Source: Pogona vitticeps (lineage: Eukaryota; Chordata; Lepidosauria; Squamata; Agamidae). From it: a DNA stretch of 64,000 nucleotides. Below, piece after piece: positions 33,597-64,000 of this stretch. Below the pieces are notes generated by a model. That model did not search any database. It had not been told where the DNA came from and saw nothing but the letters and a program-made list of their open reading frames with translations. Position 1 is the stretch's first letter. Each line of letters starts with the position of its first letter. The translations under genes were made by a program, and so were the position numbers. The stretch is from positions 312,125,822 to 312,189,821 of the forward strand of contig NC_135783.1 in the NCBI RefSeq assembly GCF_051106095.1, in the 5' to 3' direction.

Positions 33597-35712
33597 AGGC
33601 ATCCTTCATTCTCGATACACTATGGTAACGTGCTCTGTATGGAGGACTTGGAACAGTGTCAAGTGTGGCTGAGAAGGCCAATTCGAGAGTGACAATCCCT
33701 TCCACACTGAAGACAAATACAATCTGTCCTCTGTCCAGCTCCCTGGTTTTGCTGCTTTGGGGACTGCTTCTTTGCCTCGGCCTGCTGGACAAGGGTCTCT
33801 TCAAATTAGGAGAAGCTGTGATGCACTGCCTGCCTCCAGGCTGAATGCTCAGATGTCAGAGTTTCCTATCTGTTGAGGTTCGTTCCTAAGGCCTTCAGAT
33901 TCCGCTTGCAGATATCCTTGAATCACAGCTGTGATCTCCCTCTGGGGTGATTTCCCTGCACTAATTCTCCATACAGGAGATCTTTTGGAATCTGACCATT
34001 AGCCATTCTCACAACATGCCCAAGCCGACATAGACGTCAGTGTTTCAGTAATGTATACATGCTAAAAATTCCAGCTCAACCTAGGACTAGTCTGTTTGAC
34101 TTTGTCCTGCCAGGTGATACCAAAAATGTGCCAGAGACAATGCATATGGAACGTGTTCAGATTCCTCTCTTGCCATGCACAAAGGGTCCAGGACTCACTG
34201 AAGGACAGGAGTGTACTCAGGACATGGGCTCTATAGACCTGGATCTTGGTATATGCCGTCAGCTTCTTACTGAGCCATACTCTCTTTGTGAGTCTAGAGA
34301 ACATGGTAGCTGCTTTCCCAATGCGTTTATCCAGCTCGACATCTAGGGAGAGAGTGTCAGAGATCATTGAGCCGAGATACACAGTCACAAACAACCCCCA
34401 GTTCTTTCATGGAGATGGTAATAGAGGGAGCTGAGCCAACGCCCTGGCCCATGACTTGTGTTTTCTTCAGATTGATTGTTAGTCCAAAGTCTTGGCAGTT
34501 CTTGCTAAAACGATTCATGAGTTGTTTGAGGTCTTCAGCAGAGTGGGCAAAAATGGCTGCATCATTGGTGAAGATGAAGTTCTGCACGCATTTCAGTTGG
34601 ACTTTGGTCTTTACTCTCAATTTAGAGAGATGAAAGAGCTTTCATCTGATCTAGTCTGGAGATTGACACCTTCTGTTTCAGTTCAAAAGGCGTGCCTCAG
34701 CATGACAGCAAAAAAAGATCCCAAAAAGGGTCAGAGCAAGGACACAGCCTTGTTTCACTCTGCTTCGGATGTCAAAGGGATCTGATGTTAAGACATCAAA
34801 AACTACAGTGCCCTTCATTCCCTCATGAAAGGACCTGATGATGTTAAGGAGTTGAGGTGGACATCCAATCTTGGGAAGTATTTTAAAAAGGCCATCCCTG
34901 CTAACCAAATCAAAGGCCTTTGTGAGATCTATGAAGGCCACAAAGAGTGGCTGTTGTTGGTCCCTACATTTCTCCTGCAACTGTCTGAGGGAGAATACCA
35001 TGTCAGTGGTGGATCTATTAGCTCAAAATCCATACTGTGATTCTGGATAGACTCTGTCTGCTAGCACCTGGAGTCTCTTCAGTAGAACACGGGCAAGCAG
35101 CTTCCCTACAACACTGAGAAGAGAGATGCTATGGTAATTATTGCAGTCACCCCTGTCTCCTTTGTACTTATACAATATGGTGATGTTTGCATCCTTCATG
35201 TCCCGTGGTACTCCACCTTCGCTCCAGCAAAGACGAAGGACTTCATACAGTTCGGTGGTGGTTATCTCTTTACAGCACTTCAGCACTTCAACAGGGATGT
35301 TATCCTTTCCAGGTTCCTTGCCGGAAGCGAGGGAATCCAAGGCCGTTTTTATTTCTGCTAAGGTTGGCTCACTGTCCAACTCTTCCAAGACAGGCAGGCA
35401 CTCAATGTTATTTAAAGTTTCTTCGGTTACTACATTCTCTCTGGAACATAGCTCAGAATAGTGCTGCACCCAGCATCCCATCTGCTGTGCTTCATCCTGG
35501 ATGATGATGCCTGTAGCAGATTTGAAGGGAGCAGGTTTCTTTTGTATTGAACATAAAGCCTACTTGATACCATCATACATTCCTTTGATGTTACCTGTGT
35601 CCGCTGCTATCTGTATCTGAGAGCAGAGCTGAAGCCAATAATCGTTGGAACATCTCCTGGCAGCCTGTTGGACTTGGCTATGAGCAGCTGATCGAGACAT
35701 TTCTTCATTCTA
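33597..35712 (-). mobile_element. LINE with C2H2-type C-terminus, decayed
   Basis: On the minus strand, from 5' to 3': LDSLASGKEPGKDNIPVEVL and GDCNNYHSISLLSVVGKLLA (35023-35481), FVAFIDLTKAFDLVSRDGLF and RSRVKQGCVLALTLFGIFF (34678-35001), NDAAIFAHSAEDLKQLMN (34357-34620), YLGSMISDTLSLDVELDKR (34062-34394), and finally CLQCGRDCHSRIGLLSHT, a zinc finger-like end (about 33660-33730). Frames change between these blocks. I recall this RT plus CGRDCHSRIGL finger in many aquatic animals and reptiles, but not its clade name; RTE-like is one option. The 5' part is missing. Confidence 0.8.
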
Positions 35713-36600
35713 TGATTACTATGTCTGATGTGTTATATTCAAGGGATCTATCTGTTTGGATTCAGAAATTACACAAGATATTGACTTCCTCATTTTCTGA
35801 CACCTTCTCTACTTGATGTTCCCACAGGTTTTTGGAGGCTGGCAAGTTATATTTTGTACATAATGACCAGTGCACTAACTTTGCCACTCTATCATGTCTA
35901 ACTTTGTAATCTGTTTGTGTAATCTTTGGACATTCACAGATGAGGTGTGACACAGTTTCATCTTTTTCTTGACAGAGTCGACATTTGCTGTTAGCACTAA
36001 TTCCTTAAATCTTAGCTTTCATCATATTGGTTTCAAGTGCTTGTTTTTGTGAAGCAAAAATCAAGCCTTCGGTTTCTTGCTTAAGGGTCCCCAGTTTTAG
36101 CCATGTCCATGTTGAATTATGATCAAGCTTTCCATCAATATGTCTCAGGTGTCATCCATGTAGTGGTTTAATTTCCAGTTGTTTAATTTATTTTCAAATT
36201 ATTTTTTCTTATATTGGGTCTTTGTTTCTCTTGTTTTCAAAATATTCTCCATTTTCACTGCTTTCAGTAATTTTTCTCTTCTTGTACTGATATAATCATG
36301 TAGGCTTCTTTTTTATTCCTCTACTATCCGCTGTATTTGCAGTAATCCACAGCCTCCAATTTTTCATGGTAAATATAATCTTTCCATATTGCTTTTTGGA
36401 TGTAGTATGTGATACATGTTCATTAGTTTCTGGGTTTTTTTGATCCAATTCTTCTAATTCGTTTTAAGTCCAATCTATTATTCCAGCTGGGTATCTAATT
36501 ACTGGAATGGCCCATGTGTTTATGGCTTTGATTGTATTTCCCCCATTTAATTTTCATTTTAAGATTTTTCTTATTTTTTTATATTCTCTTTCTGTCAGTT
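35713..36600 (-). mobile_element. LINE fragment with zinc-ribbon and RLE-like C-terminus (R4-like?)
   Basis: Minus-strand pieces read LKQETEGLIFASQKQALET, CRLCQEKDETVSHLICECP (a C-x2-C-x8-H-x4-C motif), HDRVAKLVHWSLCTKYNLP and LWEHQVEKVSENEEVNIL. This order suits the restriction-like-endonuclease end of R4/Dong-type LINEs. Stops and shifts are present. A better copy of the last block lies at 60840-61160. Confidence 0.6.
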
Positions 36601-36623
36601 CTTTAACTTTTGTGTTCTCAATG

Positions 36624-36625
<2 letters not shown>

Positions 36626-36654
<29 letters not shown>

Positions 36655-36990
36655 AAAAAACCCTGTTTGGCTTCAGCAGCTAAATATCACGTTTTGCAAA
36701 GTTAAAAGGTGCTATTATTCAAAAATACCAGACACAATCAATCAAAATACTAAAACCATTGACTGGTGTTATATAACAGATACACGTTTTAACCAAAAAC
36801 CTAAGTATGTGTTAATTATAGGTGCAGTGTCTGCCTATTTTTTTTTTTTTACCTCTGATGATGTTATTTCTGAGATCTGCAACTGCTTATAATGCTGTGT
36901 GAAATTTCTTGATATTGCTCTCAAAGTCCCGATGACTTCTTCATTGTTTTAGTTAGCTACATAGTTTATTGTACTTTATTGTGTTTATTG
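36626..36990 (-). mobile_element. 3' end of the same R4-like family with (GTT)n
   Basis: GGCTTCAGCAGCTAAATATC, GTTTTGCAAAGTTAAAAGGTG and ACCATTGACTGGTGTTATA match 60545-60840. A (GTT)n run at 36626-36654 marks the element end. Because it lies upstream of 35713-36600 in minus orientation, it is a separate copy. Confidence 0.6.
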
Positions 36991-36999
36991 TTTTTTATT

Positions 37000-37078
37000 G
37001 CATGATTTTATTCTATGTTGCGAACCACCCAGAGAGTGATCTCACTAGTGGGGGCAGTACAGAAATTGAATAAATAAT
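37000..37078 (+). mobile_element. L2-like LINE tail
   Basis: TATGTTGCGAACCACCCAGAG, GTGGGGGCAGTACAGAAATTG and AATAAATAATC form the usual L2-like end. Confidence 0.65.
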
Positions 37079-37615
37079 CTTTCCTTCATGAATTTTTGAC
37101 CCATGACTATGCATGGGATGTCATTCCTGCTTAGTAAGAGGTGAAATTGTGATGCTCCTATCGATATTGTTAGAGAGCAACTCCCGTCACCCCTTCATCA
37201 ATAACTATGGTAGCTACAATTTAGGGGAATTTGGAGAGCTATACGTTGCCCATACCTAAAGCTGAGCGAACCACAAAGACAGGAACATGTGTGTAATTGA
37301 TATACAGAACACAATACCACTTATAAGTTGATTATCAGTTTACTGCCTTAATTTTTAAATGAGCTTAGATCCAGAAAGGTACTTTACTTATGCCCTAGAA
37401 CATTGGCATGCCCACTAAAACTGTTGATTCTTGTTCTGTCATTTTATAAGGGTCATATCACAAACTTTTTGAAAGTCCAGTGAAAAAAAAATAGCCTACT
37501 ACAGGAAATGGTTGGTTGATATCAGGGAATACAAAGCTAAAGCCCTCTTCTTGTAAAAGTAATGAGTTTATCTGGCAGGTGCTAATTCTTTGAGGCACTT
37601 TTTAAATGAGTAGTT
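37079..37615. other. No feature recognised
   Basis: Unique-looking sequence between an L2-like tail and a SINE. Confidence 0.4.
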
Positions 37616-37620
37616 TAAGT

Positions 37621-37840
37621 TGTCTGAATAGCTCAAGGAGTAGGTGCCTGGCTATGTAGTCAGCTGTCGGGAGTTCGATTCCCCACTATGCCGCCTAAAA
37701 GAAGATCCAGCCTGTGTCACCTTGGGTGAGCTGCACTGTCCCAGAGCACCCCTAGAAGAAGGTAAACCTCCTGAGAACTCTATACCTAGAAAACCCTGGA
37801 AAATATTTCCATATATTGGAAATGTCTAGACAGCATATCA
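37621..37840 (+). mobile_element. tRNA-derived SINE
   Basis: AATAGCTCAAGGAGTAGGTG is A-box-like and GGGAGTTCGATTCCCCACT is a good B box. The body CACCTTGGGTGAGCTGCACTG, CCAGAGCACCCCTAGAAGAAG and tail CTAGAAAACCCTGG match 14545-14660 and 10860-10955. Confidence 0.8.
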
Positions 37841-38020
37841 TTATCATCACCACCACCACAAGCATCTGTTAGATCTACCTTGTTATGGATATTATTCTGT
37901 GGTTTTATAATCGTAATTATCATGACATTATTATTGCAGGATCCTTTGGGGTATTCTAAGGACTTAGTTCAATTATAAGATTATCTTCTGCAAGTTGAAA
38001 TGATGGATGACAGTTTAGAT

Positions 38021-38156
38021 CACTGGTTCTTAACCTTGGGCTACTCAGGAGTTTTGGACTGCAACTCCCAGAAGCCTTCACCACCAGCTGTCCTGACTGG
38101 GGTTTCTGGGAGTTGCAGCTCAAAAGCATCCGAGTAACAAAGGTTAAGAACCACTG
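38021..38156. mobile_element. hAT-type MITE (copy 2) with 8-bp target duplication
   Basis: Ends CACTGGTTCTTAACC and GGTTAAGAACCACTG; flanked by GTTTAGAT at 38013-38020 and 38157-38164. It is the same length (136 bp) as the copy at 12740. Confidence 0.93.
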
Positions 38157-38164
38157 GTTTAGAT

Positions 38165-39570
38165 GGCAATAGCTGCAAAAGGAACTGAGATTCATTGTCA
38201 AAGGGTTTATCTATCAAAGGCTTCTCACCACTATAGTTATATTACTTTCAGAGAAAAGACAAGACAAGTCTGAAGACCACTGATAAGGGACTTCTCATAT
38301 ATGTGGGATACAGGATGCCAGACTGGGCAAGGAGACAAAGAGATTGTGCTGGCTTGGTATTTGTGTGTAACAGATTTTTTAAAAAGAACATTTCCAAACT
38401 CTGGTCAAGTCTGAAGTTCTAATTCAGAGCCTATTATGAATGTCTGGAATCATCTATGGGCTGGAATTTCACTCTAGCCCCACTTCATATCATGAATCAA
38501 TCAAGCCTTGGTCCTTGGCATAGGATGTATCTGGCTGTCTGGGACTCAGTAAACCAGGAGCATAGGTAACCTTACAGCTGAAGGATCATTGCAGGATAAG
38601 ACCATCCTGTTTTTCCATCTTCATTTCAATAAACACATTGTAATGTTCTTTTTATACAGTGACTTTGGCAAGCTTTTGGTTATCTCAAGAATCTCAAGAG
38701 TGTTTCTGCCTGATTGATTTGCAAACAGTTCTGATTTCACAGTATAAGCCTGTTGGACAGCAGTGAGGAAAAATGCAATCTATTCTGTTGATTAATAATG
38801 AGACATTCTAGTACAAAAAACAACAACAAATATTTGTACAAGAAGTTTTCTAATACATTTGGCATGCTCAGTAACTCAAGTGAGGAGGCATGAAGAAAGA
38901 AAAATATTGTGGCTTGCACGCTGTGGAAAAAAATCCCCCTTGCTATTAAAGCTCAGCAAGTCTCCAGAAAAGCAAGATCTTGAAAAAAGCTTACCCAAAG
39001 CCATTATTCAGCTCTCTTTTATATGTTTTAGGACTTGCACTTCTGCAACTGAAGGCATGTGCTATGTAGGTAACTGTCAAGTAGATGCTGACCACTGAAC
39101 TCCAGGAAGCTGTAGCCTAGCAAAGTTAACATATCCAAGCCCTGCTGTTAAGTGGTACCTGCCACATTTAACAAGGAATTTAGACAAACAGGAAAATTTT
39201 AATGGCAACGATAAACAGCTATTTGTCATCTCCAATAAGAGTAATTAGGCAGCAGGTGATCTGAAAGACATCTACTTGAGGTTCTGGAGATCTACTTTGA
39301 ACCAAAATTCAATGGATTCAAATTAGATGGACAAATAATCTGACCTTCTTGAAAAATGAAGTACTGGATTTGATGACCTTTCCAGCTCTGCATTTCTGAG
39401 ATGATGATGATAATTACTTCTTACCCCATTGTTTATGACACTCCAGAAGATAAAGACCTGTCTTTTCAGAAGGATTATTACTTTTTGTAATAGCTGTAGT
39501 TACAAGTTATAGCTAACTAAAATGTATTTTAATTTGGCTTAATTACATTAGTAAACTCACTCTTTAAAAT
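38165..39570. other. No gene recognised
   Basis: No repeats with clear ends and no exon-like frames. Short frames only. Confidence 0.4.
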
Positions 39571-39580
39571 AATCTATCCT

Positions 39581-39741
39581 CTATATTCGCGAAGGCTTTC
39601 ACGGCCGGGATCTAATAGTTGTTCTGGGTTTTTCGGGCTCTTTGGCTGTGTTCTGAAGGTTGTTCTTCCTGACGTTTCACCAGTCTCTGTGGCCGGCATC
39701 TTCAGAGGACAGCCAAAGAGCCCAAAAAGCCCAGAACAACC
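39581..39741 (-). mobile_element. Penelope-like short element (copy 3)
   Basis: It starts CTATATTCGCGAAGGCTTTC and contains GTCTCTGTGGCCGGCATCTT. The last 29 bases (GCCAAAGAGCCCAAAAAGCC and on) invert the segment at about 39620-39650. The target duplication is AATCTATCCT at 39571-39580 and 39742-39751. Confidence 0.75.
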
Positions 39742-39751
39742 AATCTATCCT

Positions 39752-41198
39752 GTAGTTTAGACAATGTAATGATGTGTGATGGTTTCTTTCTTTTCTTTTC
39801 AATTTGTTCCCCTGGTTACACTTCTACAGATTGTGTTTTAATAGAGTTTTGTTCCCTCCATTGTGCTGCTTAGGTTTTGTTAATTATACTTTCAATGTTT
39901 TGTGTTTCAATAGACATATTGTTAGTTGCCTTGGACTGATAAATCTGTTGAAGGTTGCATGTCTGAATGAATGATAGGATTAAGGGATAGGCTGGAGCTC
40001 AATTTAGGATGAGTAGAGGTGTCAGTGCTCTTAGACAGGAAATAATAGAGAGGTTAGTCTTCCAAGTAGCAGAGCCTATACAGTATATGCCAATTTATAT
40101 ATTTAAATAAATTGCTATAATTAAATGGAAGGATAATACATTTCACAATAATGGATAGGGAAGTGACTGTAATTTGACTGTTGTCTAGCACTGTTGGTGA
40201 AGCACTTCTGGTTGTCCATTCTTCTGTCGTTATCTTTAAACTGTATAGACCCTCAAAAACAGGATGATCATGAACAGAGGACTGTCATCTGTGAGCCCTT
40301 AGGAAATGCATAGCTGTCTTATGTTGAGTAAGATCATTAATCCATTTAGTCCAGTCAGATTTGACTGTCATAGTTTCAAGCAGGATGCTTTTCTTAACCC
40401 ACATGAACACCTCTGGTATCTCCTGGTGGTCTTCCAACCAATTAGTAATCCGGTCTGAACCTGCTTAGCTTCCAAAGGTAGATGAAACAGGTGTGTTCCA
40501 GCTGGTACAGTGGTCCTTCAAATACAAGATTTCCCTCTCTAAAATATGACACAGTGGACACCCTAATTCTATGATGGAATATTCCAAGACTGACATATAA
40601 AAACCTTACATGGATCAGAAACCTGTAGTGAAACAGGGAGATCTGCTACCTTAGAAACTATAGACGAAGGAGCTACAAACATAGCAAGGCCAACTTCAGT
40701 TAGGTTTGAACTAACTAGCCAAGTCCTAGACACTGGTAAGGCTCTAGTTTTACTTGTTTTTATCTTACTTGTTAGTGCTTCTAGGAGTCATGCTATGTGC
40801 TTTCACATATCTTAAATACTACATTTTGGCCCAGTAGTGGGCTCATTTCTCTTGCCAATTCATTCTGCTGCACTTTCATGGGTGTAATTCAAAGCATGCC
40901 TCAGGCATGAAATACGATCTAGTTTCCAAGCTGAAAGGCAAACATCTCTGACAAATGAAAGCCCTTTGAAAGATTATACCAATTTGCTGCCTCCTTTGTA
41001 TCAATTTTAATCTCTACGCATAACTTCCAACAATAAACAGGTTTTGCAAGTTGTAGAATACAATAAAAGTTGAAATACTGTGCAGATTTCATGTATCCCC
41101 TTACTGTCAGAGCACATTTAACTTAATTATAATAATTTGTACAAATTCAGCCATAGAAAAGCCACTCTGGGATTGGTTCCTTGCACGAGTCCTCAACT

Positions 41199-41230
<32 letters not shown>

Positions 41231-42130
41231 TCTTGCAGACCACAGGAGAGGAGGAGGAAAAAATTCAGTTAGTGTTCGGTAGTTAAAGACATCTTAAGTG
41301 AAAACAAATACAATGGAAGATAATGAGACAATTTGTGCGATAGGAAAAAAGAAGCTGGTGTCCCAGCGTATTTTTATTTTCTTTTTTCATCACATAACTT
41401 AGAACAAAGAACAGCTTGTTTGTTTGGGGAATATTTGCAGAGATATTGCACATGAAGCCTGCTGGCCTAACTTTGCCCAAATTAAACAGGTATCCTGTAT
41501 GTGAAGGAAAGTCAATTGCCTTTTTTTGTTTTTAACTTTATGGAGGACATCCAACAGGGGGGCAGGGGAGAAAAAGAACACTAGTTCTTAATGATGTTAT
41601 TTACGACCGACCATGAATTTCATTAGACTGGCTAGGGTAGGGTAGGTTTTTTTAAAGAGCAATTCTTAGAACAAAAAGTTTCTTTCTGACCTGAAAGTAT
41701 CACCACATGCTTGTCTGGCCTCACATCAACGACAATAATCAGGGTACCCAAACTTAGCAGCTTAACTGTGCTTCTTTGAATGGAAAGTTCCTTTTAGCCA
41801 TGGGACAGACAGACCTTTCAACTACTAGGACCAGAAGATCTCATAGACAGAAAAGAAGGATGCTATCAAATTACCTGTCCCTAACATCTCACACCATTTG
41901 AGAGTCACCCACCTCTCCGAGGACCATTTTCAGGAGACTGTATGGAAAAGATAGAATTATCTGTCAGTGACTGTCTGTTCATTCCTCTCCAATAACAGGA
42001 ACATCCTGTGGGCAGATAAAAAGGCAGTATTTGCCTGAAAAGGCTCAACAGAAGCAGGTTGAAATACTCAACATACACTTTAGCCAAGGGCCAAAATCCT
42101 GTTGTTTAGGAGTGTGGAAGGCAAATGGTT
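39752..42130. other. No gene; poly(A) run at about 41201-41226
   Basis: A pure A run of about 28 bases follows GTCCTCAACT, possibly the tail of an unrecognised retrotransposed sequence. A segment at 42030-42075 (TTTGCCTGAAAAGGCTCAAC, AGAAGCAGGTTGAAATACTC) resembles 45090-45130 in the PRKD1 UTR, an unexplained short repeat. Confidence 0.4.
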
Positions 42131-42134
42131 TAAT

Positions 42135-42335
42135 CTTCTGTGGCTTTTTTAAACATTTATTTATTTATTTATTTATTTATTTATTCATTCATTGATTTGA
42201 TTTGATTTGATTTATACCCCACCCATCTAGCCTAAAAGACCACTCTAGGAGGCTTCTAGTTGGCAATTATTGTGTCCCCACTGGGATTCTCCAATACCCC
42301 AGTGGGTATGCGTGCCCTCCCCCAAAGGATCTCAG
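42135..42335 (-). mobile_element. L2-like LINE tail with (ATTT)n
   Basis: TTTATTTATTTATTTATTTA runs into TTGATTTGATTTGATTTATACCCC and ACCCATCTAGCCTAAAAGACC, an antisense L2-like end. Confidence 0.65.
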
Positions 42336-42364
42336 CAGTGATCAATTAATAGTGGGCAAGAAGC

Positions 42365-43107
42365 AATCCCCTTCATGGATTGCTGCCTTGTTGTGACAAA
42401 GGGGCTTGAGTAACTCAGAGAAGCTATGGGCTATGCCATGCAGCGACCCCCAAGATGGACAGGTCATAGTGGAGAGTTCCGACTAAACGCGATCCACCTG
42501 GAGCAAGAACTGGCAAGCCACTCCAGTATCTTTGCTAAGAAAACTCCATGGACAGAAACAAAAGGCTAAAAGATATGACGCTGGAAGATAAGTCCCTCAG
42601 GTCAGAAAGAGTCCGACATGCTACTGAGGAAGAGCGGAGGACAAGTATGAGTAGCTCCAGAGCTAATAAAGTGGTTGGGCCAAAGCTGAAAGGATGGAGG
42701 GAGTGACAGATTTTACTTTCCTGGGCTCCATGATCACTGCAGATGGTCACAGCAGGCACAAAAGATTGCAGCTTCTTGGGAGGAAAGCAATGACAAACCT
42801 AGACAGCATCTTAAAAAGCAGAGACATCACCTTGCCGACAAAAGTCCGAATAGTCAAAGCTATGGTTTTTCCTGTAGTGATGTACAGAAGTGAGAGCTGG
42901 ACCGTAAAGAAAGCTGACCACCAAAGAATTCATGCTTTTGAATTGTGATGCTGGAGGAGACTCTTTAGAGTCCCCTGGACTGCAAAGAGAACAAACCTAT
43001 CCATTCTGAAGGAAATCAACCCTGAATGCTCATTGGAAAGACAGATCCTGAAGCTGAGGTTCCAATACTTTGGCCATCTCATGAGAAGAGAAGACTCCAG
43101 AACTTTT
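42365..43107 (+). mobile_element. Bov-B LINE with large internal deletion
   Basis: The first part (42370-42690: CATGGATTGCTGCCTTGTTG, GTCATAGTGGAGAGTTCCG, AAAAGATATGACGCTGGAAG) is the Bov-B 5' region. At about 42690 it jumps to the 3' third: MEGVTDFTFLGSMITADG, LLGRKAMTNLDSILKSRDI, PVVMYRSESWTVKKADHQR. The YADD core is absent. It ends abruptly at about 43107, so the 3' tail is missing. Confidence 0.82.
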
Positions 43108-43984
43108 TGAATGAACAACCAAGCATGTTTGTAGTTTTCAGCTCAGTGTTATTCCACAATCTACCCAGATCTCAATGAACATAACAGAATAATAATCTGT
43201 ATTGACTGCTCTTTTGGATGATGCTGATTTATGTGCGTTCTTTCCAATCTAGGTTTAGGCCTGGCTTGGGAACAAAAAACAGCCTTGGTCACCTATGGTA
43301 GAACGTAGAAATGGAAATTCAATCCTGTCAATTCTGCTGGACAGTGGTATATGATTCCGTTGGTTATTAAGTCTTTAGATGTGTTTGGCTTTTGAGGCTT
43401 GGAAGCACAAATTCCAGTGGTTCTACTCCAGAAAGTCCTGCTGGAAGCTATTGTTCAGTCCATGGTCACTGACTAAGGAGATTTTATGGGCTTCCCATGT
43501 GGCCCTCCATATTTTTTAAACAAACACATGAAACCACCTAGAATGCTGGGGTTTAGTCTCATTATGCCAACACTCAGATCTATTACTATTTTTCAGAGCA
43601 GGAAATGTGGGTCTGCATACGTTAAATCCCAGTTCTATTCTCCCAATATATCTAGGTAGGTTTAGGAAAGAAACATGCCTAGAACCCTTGTTGATGCTGA
43701 CCATACCATGCCAGATGAGCAAGAGAATGACAGTCAACTCCCTAAGGTCCTCATTTTTTATTTGAAAGTAGCAATTTGAGTTTATTCATAAAATATAATC
43801 TGAGTCTTTAAAAAAATCCCATCTCCATCTGTCTTAAATATATTTTGTGGCTAAAGGTGATTCATCAGGTATACCCATGCCACAATAACATTTTTTTAAG
43901 TCTGGTAAGCAAAGTAAAGTATTAAGCTGTATGGCAAAAGTGGACTCCTTGATTTAGTTATGTATGCATATGATTGCAACCTCA
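43108..43984. other. No gene recognised
   Basis: Unique-looking sequence; a minus-strand frame at 43516-43737 has no likeness that I can name. Confidence 0.4.
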
Positions 43985-44415
43985 AAGCTGGCATTTATTT
44001 ATTTAATTATTTAATTATTTAATTTATATGCCGCCCACTCTACCCAAAGGTCTCTGGGCGGCTTACAACAATTAAAATTCAATACAATAAAATATAAAAT
44101 GATTAAGATACAATTAAAATACGATTAAAATACAATTAAAATTGCCACCATCAAGACCCATAGTTAATGTTATTTCAATTAAAAGCCTTCTGGAACAGGA
44201 AGGTTTTGACCTGGCGCCGAAATATCATCAGTGTCGGCGCCAGACGAATTTCAGTCGGGAGGGTGTTCCATAATCTGGGGGCAGCTGCCGAGAAGGCCCT
44301 TTGTCTACAAGCCATCCCTCTTACCTCCTTGAGGGATGGCTCTTTCAAAAGGGCCCCTGGCTAGATCTTAACTGCCGGGTAGGCTCATGTGGAAGGAGGC
44401 GGTCCTTCAAGTTGA
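43985..44415 (-). mobile_element. L2-like LINE 3' end
   Basis: Antisense to 26785-27165: tail TATGCCGCCCACTCTACCC, then AAAGCCTTCTGGAACAGG and GAAGGTTTTGACCTGGCGCC, ending GGAGGCGGTCCTTCAA. It lies about 165 bases beyond the most distal PRKD1 poly(A) signal. Confidence 0.8.
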
Positions 44416-44579
44416 TAGTCAAGTTGTCATACTCTGTTTTTTCCTACAGAGTTGATGTTAATGATATGAGGACTTCAAATTTTCCACAGAATCACTATAC
44501 CATGTGGCATTAAGTACCTGACAGAAGCTGTAGACTCACAATTAGGCAATTCTTCAGAATGGCAAAGAAAATCAACAGC

Positions 44580-45420
44580 AAAATTTGTACTTTCAGCATA
44601 GTTTTATTCAAAACATACCTAGGCAGCATGTTGTTTAGCTCCTGAATGTACGTTACAGCAGGATATTGTAAAACAAGGAAATAAACTACCAATACAGACT
44701 GCAATTTACATTCCTAAGGCATTTAGGTTTTTAAAAGATGCATCTTCCAGGACCAGGCAACATGACTGGATGAGTGCATTAGTAAAAATGCCCATCAAGA
44801 TGGGGCATCTAGTCTGAAACTATACAATTATGTGTTTTAATCCCCCCTCCCAATTTCCCCCCCCAGGCATGTTTGCATTAGTCTCTCAACATATTGTACC
44901 AAAGCAAAACCAAAGACAGAAATCCTAAACTTTATTGAAAATGTTAAAGTTGTTCACAGAACAGCAGTAGTAATCTACTCTTCAAGAGTTTGCAAACTAT
45001 TACAAGGCTAATGAAAGGTGCCACACAAAGCCAGAGATCTGCCTGGAGATGCTTTGTCCTACACAAGGAGGCTTGAGTAAGAGGAAACACTTGTCTGAAA
45101 AAGGCACAGTTGAAACAGGTTCAAATGCTCAGCTTACAACAGGTATCGCCCACAACACACCAAGTGTTTCTGGGAACTTTTTGTTAATGTAACACAGTTG
45201 CTCATGGAAAATATTTTCTTTTTCTTTCCTTTTTTTTTTTTTAAAAAAAATGCTTCTGTTGATTTGTCTTGGCAACTCCCATATATCAATGGTGGTAACA
45301 GTGTAACAGCTTTGTTCCCATCTGACAGAAAATAATGGCAGTTCTGCAAAGCAAATGTTAAACATGACCGTATGTATTTATTAGTTCCACAGTGTTTTGA
45401 CAGATTACAAGGGCTGCAAT
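44580..45420 (-). other. PRKD1: Probable PRKD1 3' UTR
   Basis: This is the sequence following the stop codon on the minus strand. It holds three AATAAA signals (plus-strand TTTATT at 45377, 44931 and 44603). The most distal would give a UTR of about 830 bases, ending just before an L2-like repeat at 44415. I cannot tell which signal is used. Confidence 0.5.

Positions 45421-64000
<18,580 letters not shown>

Overview
The window looks like intergenic plus intronic DNA of a squamate reptile (lizard or snake; I cannot place it further). Reasons: the one host gene has vertebrate exon structure; Bov-B LINE copies sit beside tRNA-headed SINEs that end in the Bov-B-like tail CCTTTACCTTTACC (the Sauria-SINE arrangement); and CR1, L2-like, L1, Tc1, hAT and Penelope-like remnants occur together. 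No bacterial or viral genome organisation is present. Almost all apparent reading frames are transposon fragments, microsatellites or chance.

The one host gene I can support is PRKD1 (protein kinase D1, PKC-mu). It lies on the minus strand across the right-hand third. Seven consecutive coding exons, from 63135 down to the stop codon at 45421, join in frame into 337 residues that span the whole kinase domain and the C-terminal tail ending in VSIL. The N-terminal regulatory exons lie beyond the right edge. A probable 3' UTR fills about 44580-45420. One intron (58897 to 54513) starts with GC instead of GT.

Region by region. 1-5.6 kb: sparse old repeats, a three-copy 50-bp minisatellite, and a long imperfect palindrome. 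7.4-10.25 kb: a decayed Tc1-type transposon hit twice, once by a 5'-truncated LINE (14-bp target duplication) and once by an LTR element now present as a solo LTR. 10.9-15 kb: SINE tails, a GAT microsatellite and a hAT MITE. 15.69-17.0 kb: a GC-rich 1.3-kb non-autonomous hAT-like element with a perfect 8-bp duplication. 17.2-23.1 kb: a stack of solo LTR, L2-like, L1, MITE, Penelope-like and two opposed Bov-B fragments, then a CR1 end. 23.3-24.7 kb: a fossil Ty3/Gypsy-like piece with an RNase H region. 25-33.3 kb: MITEs, L2, Bov-B and a solo LTR. 33.6-37.1 kb: minus-strand LINE fragments of two further families. 37.6-44.4 kb: SINE, hAT MITE, Penelope-like copy, internally deleted Bov-B, L2 end. 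44.5-64 kb: PRKD1 with intronic repeats.

No coordinated multi-gene system was found. The observations most worth checking are the GC-AG intron, the dated nest inside the Tc1 element, the short Penelope-like inverted elements with a hammerhead-like core, and the GC-rich hAT-like element that mimics a CpG island. Family names for repeats come from remembered motifs, not from a database search.
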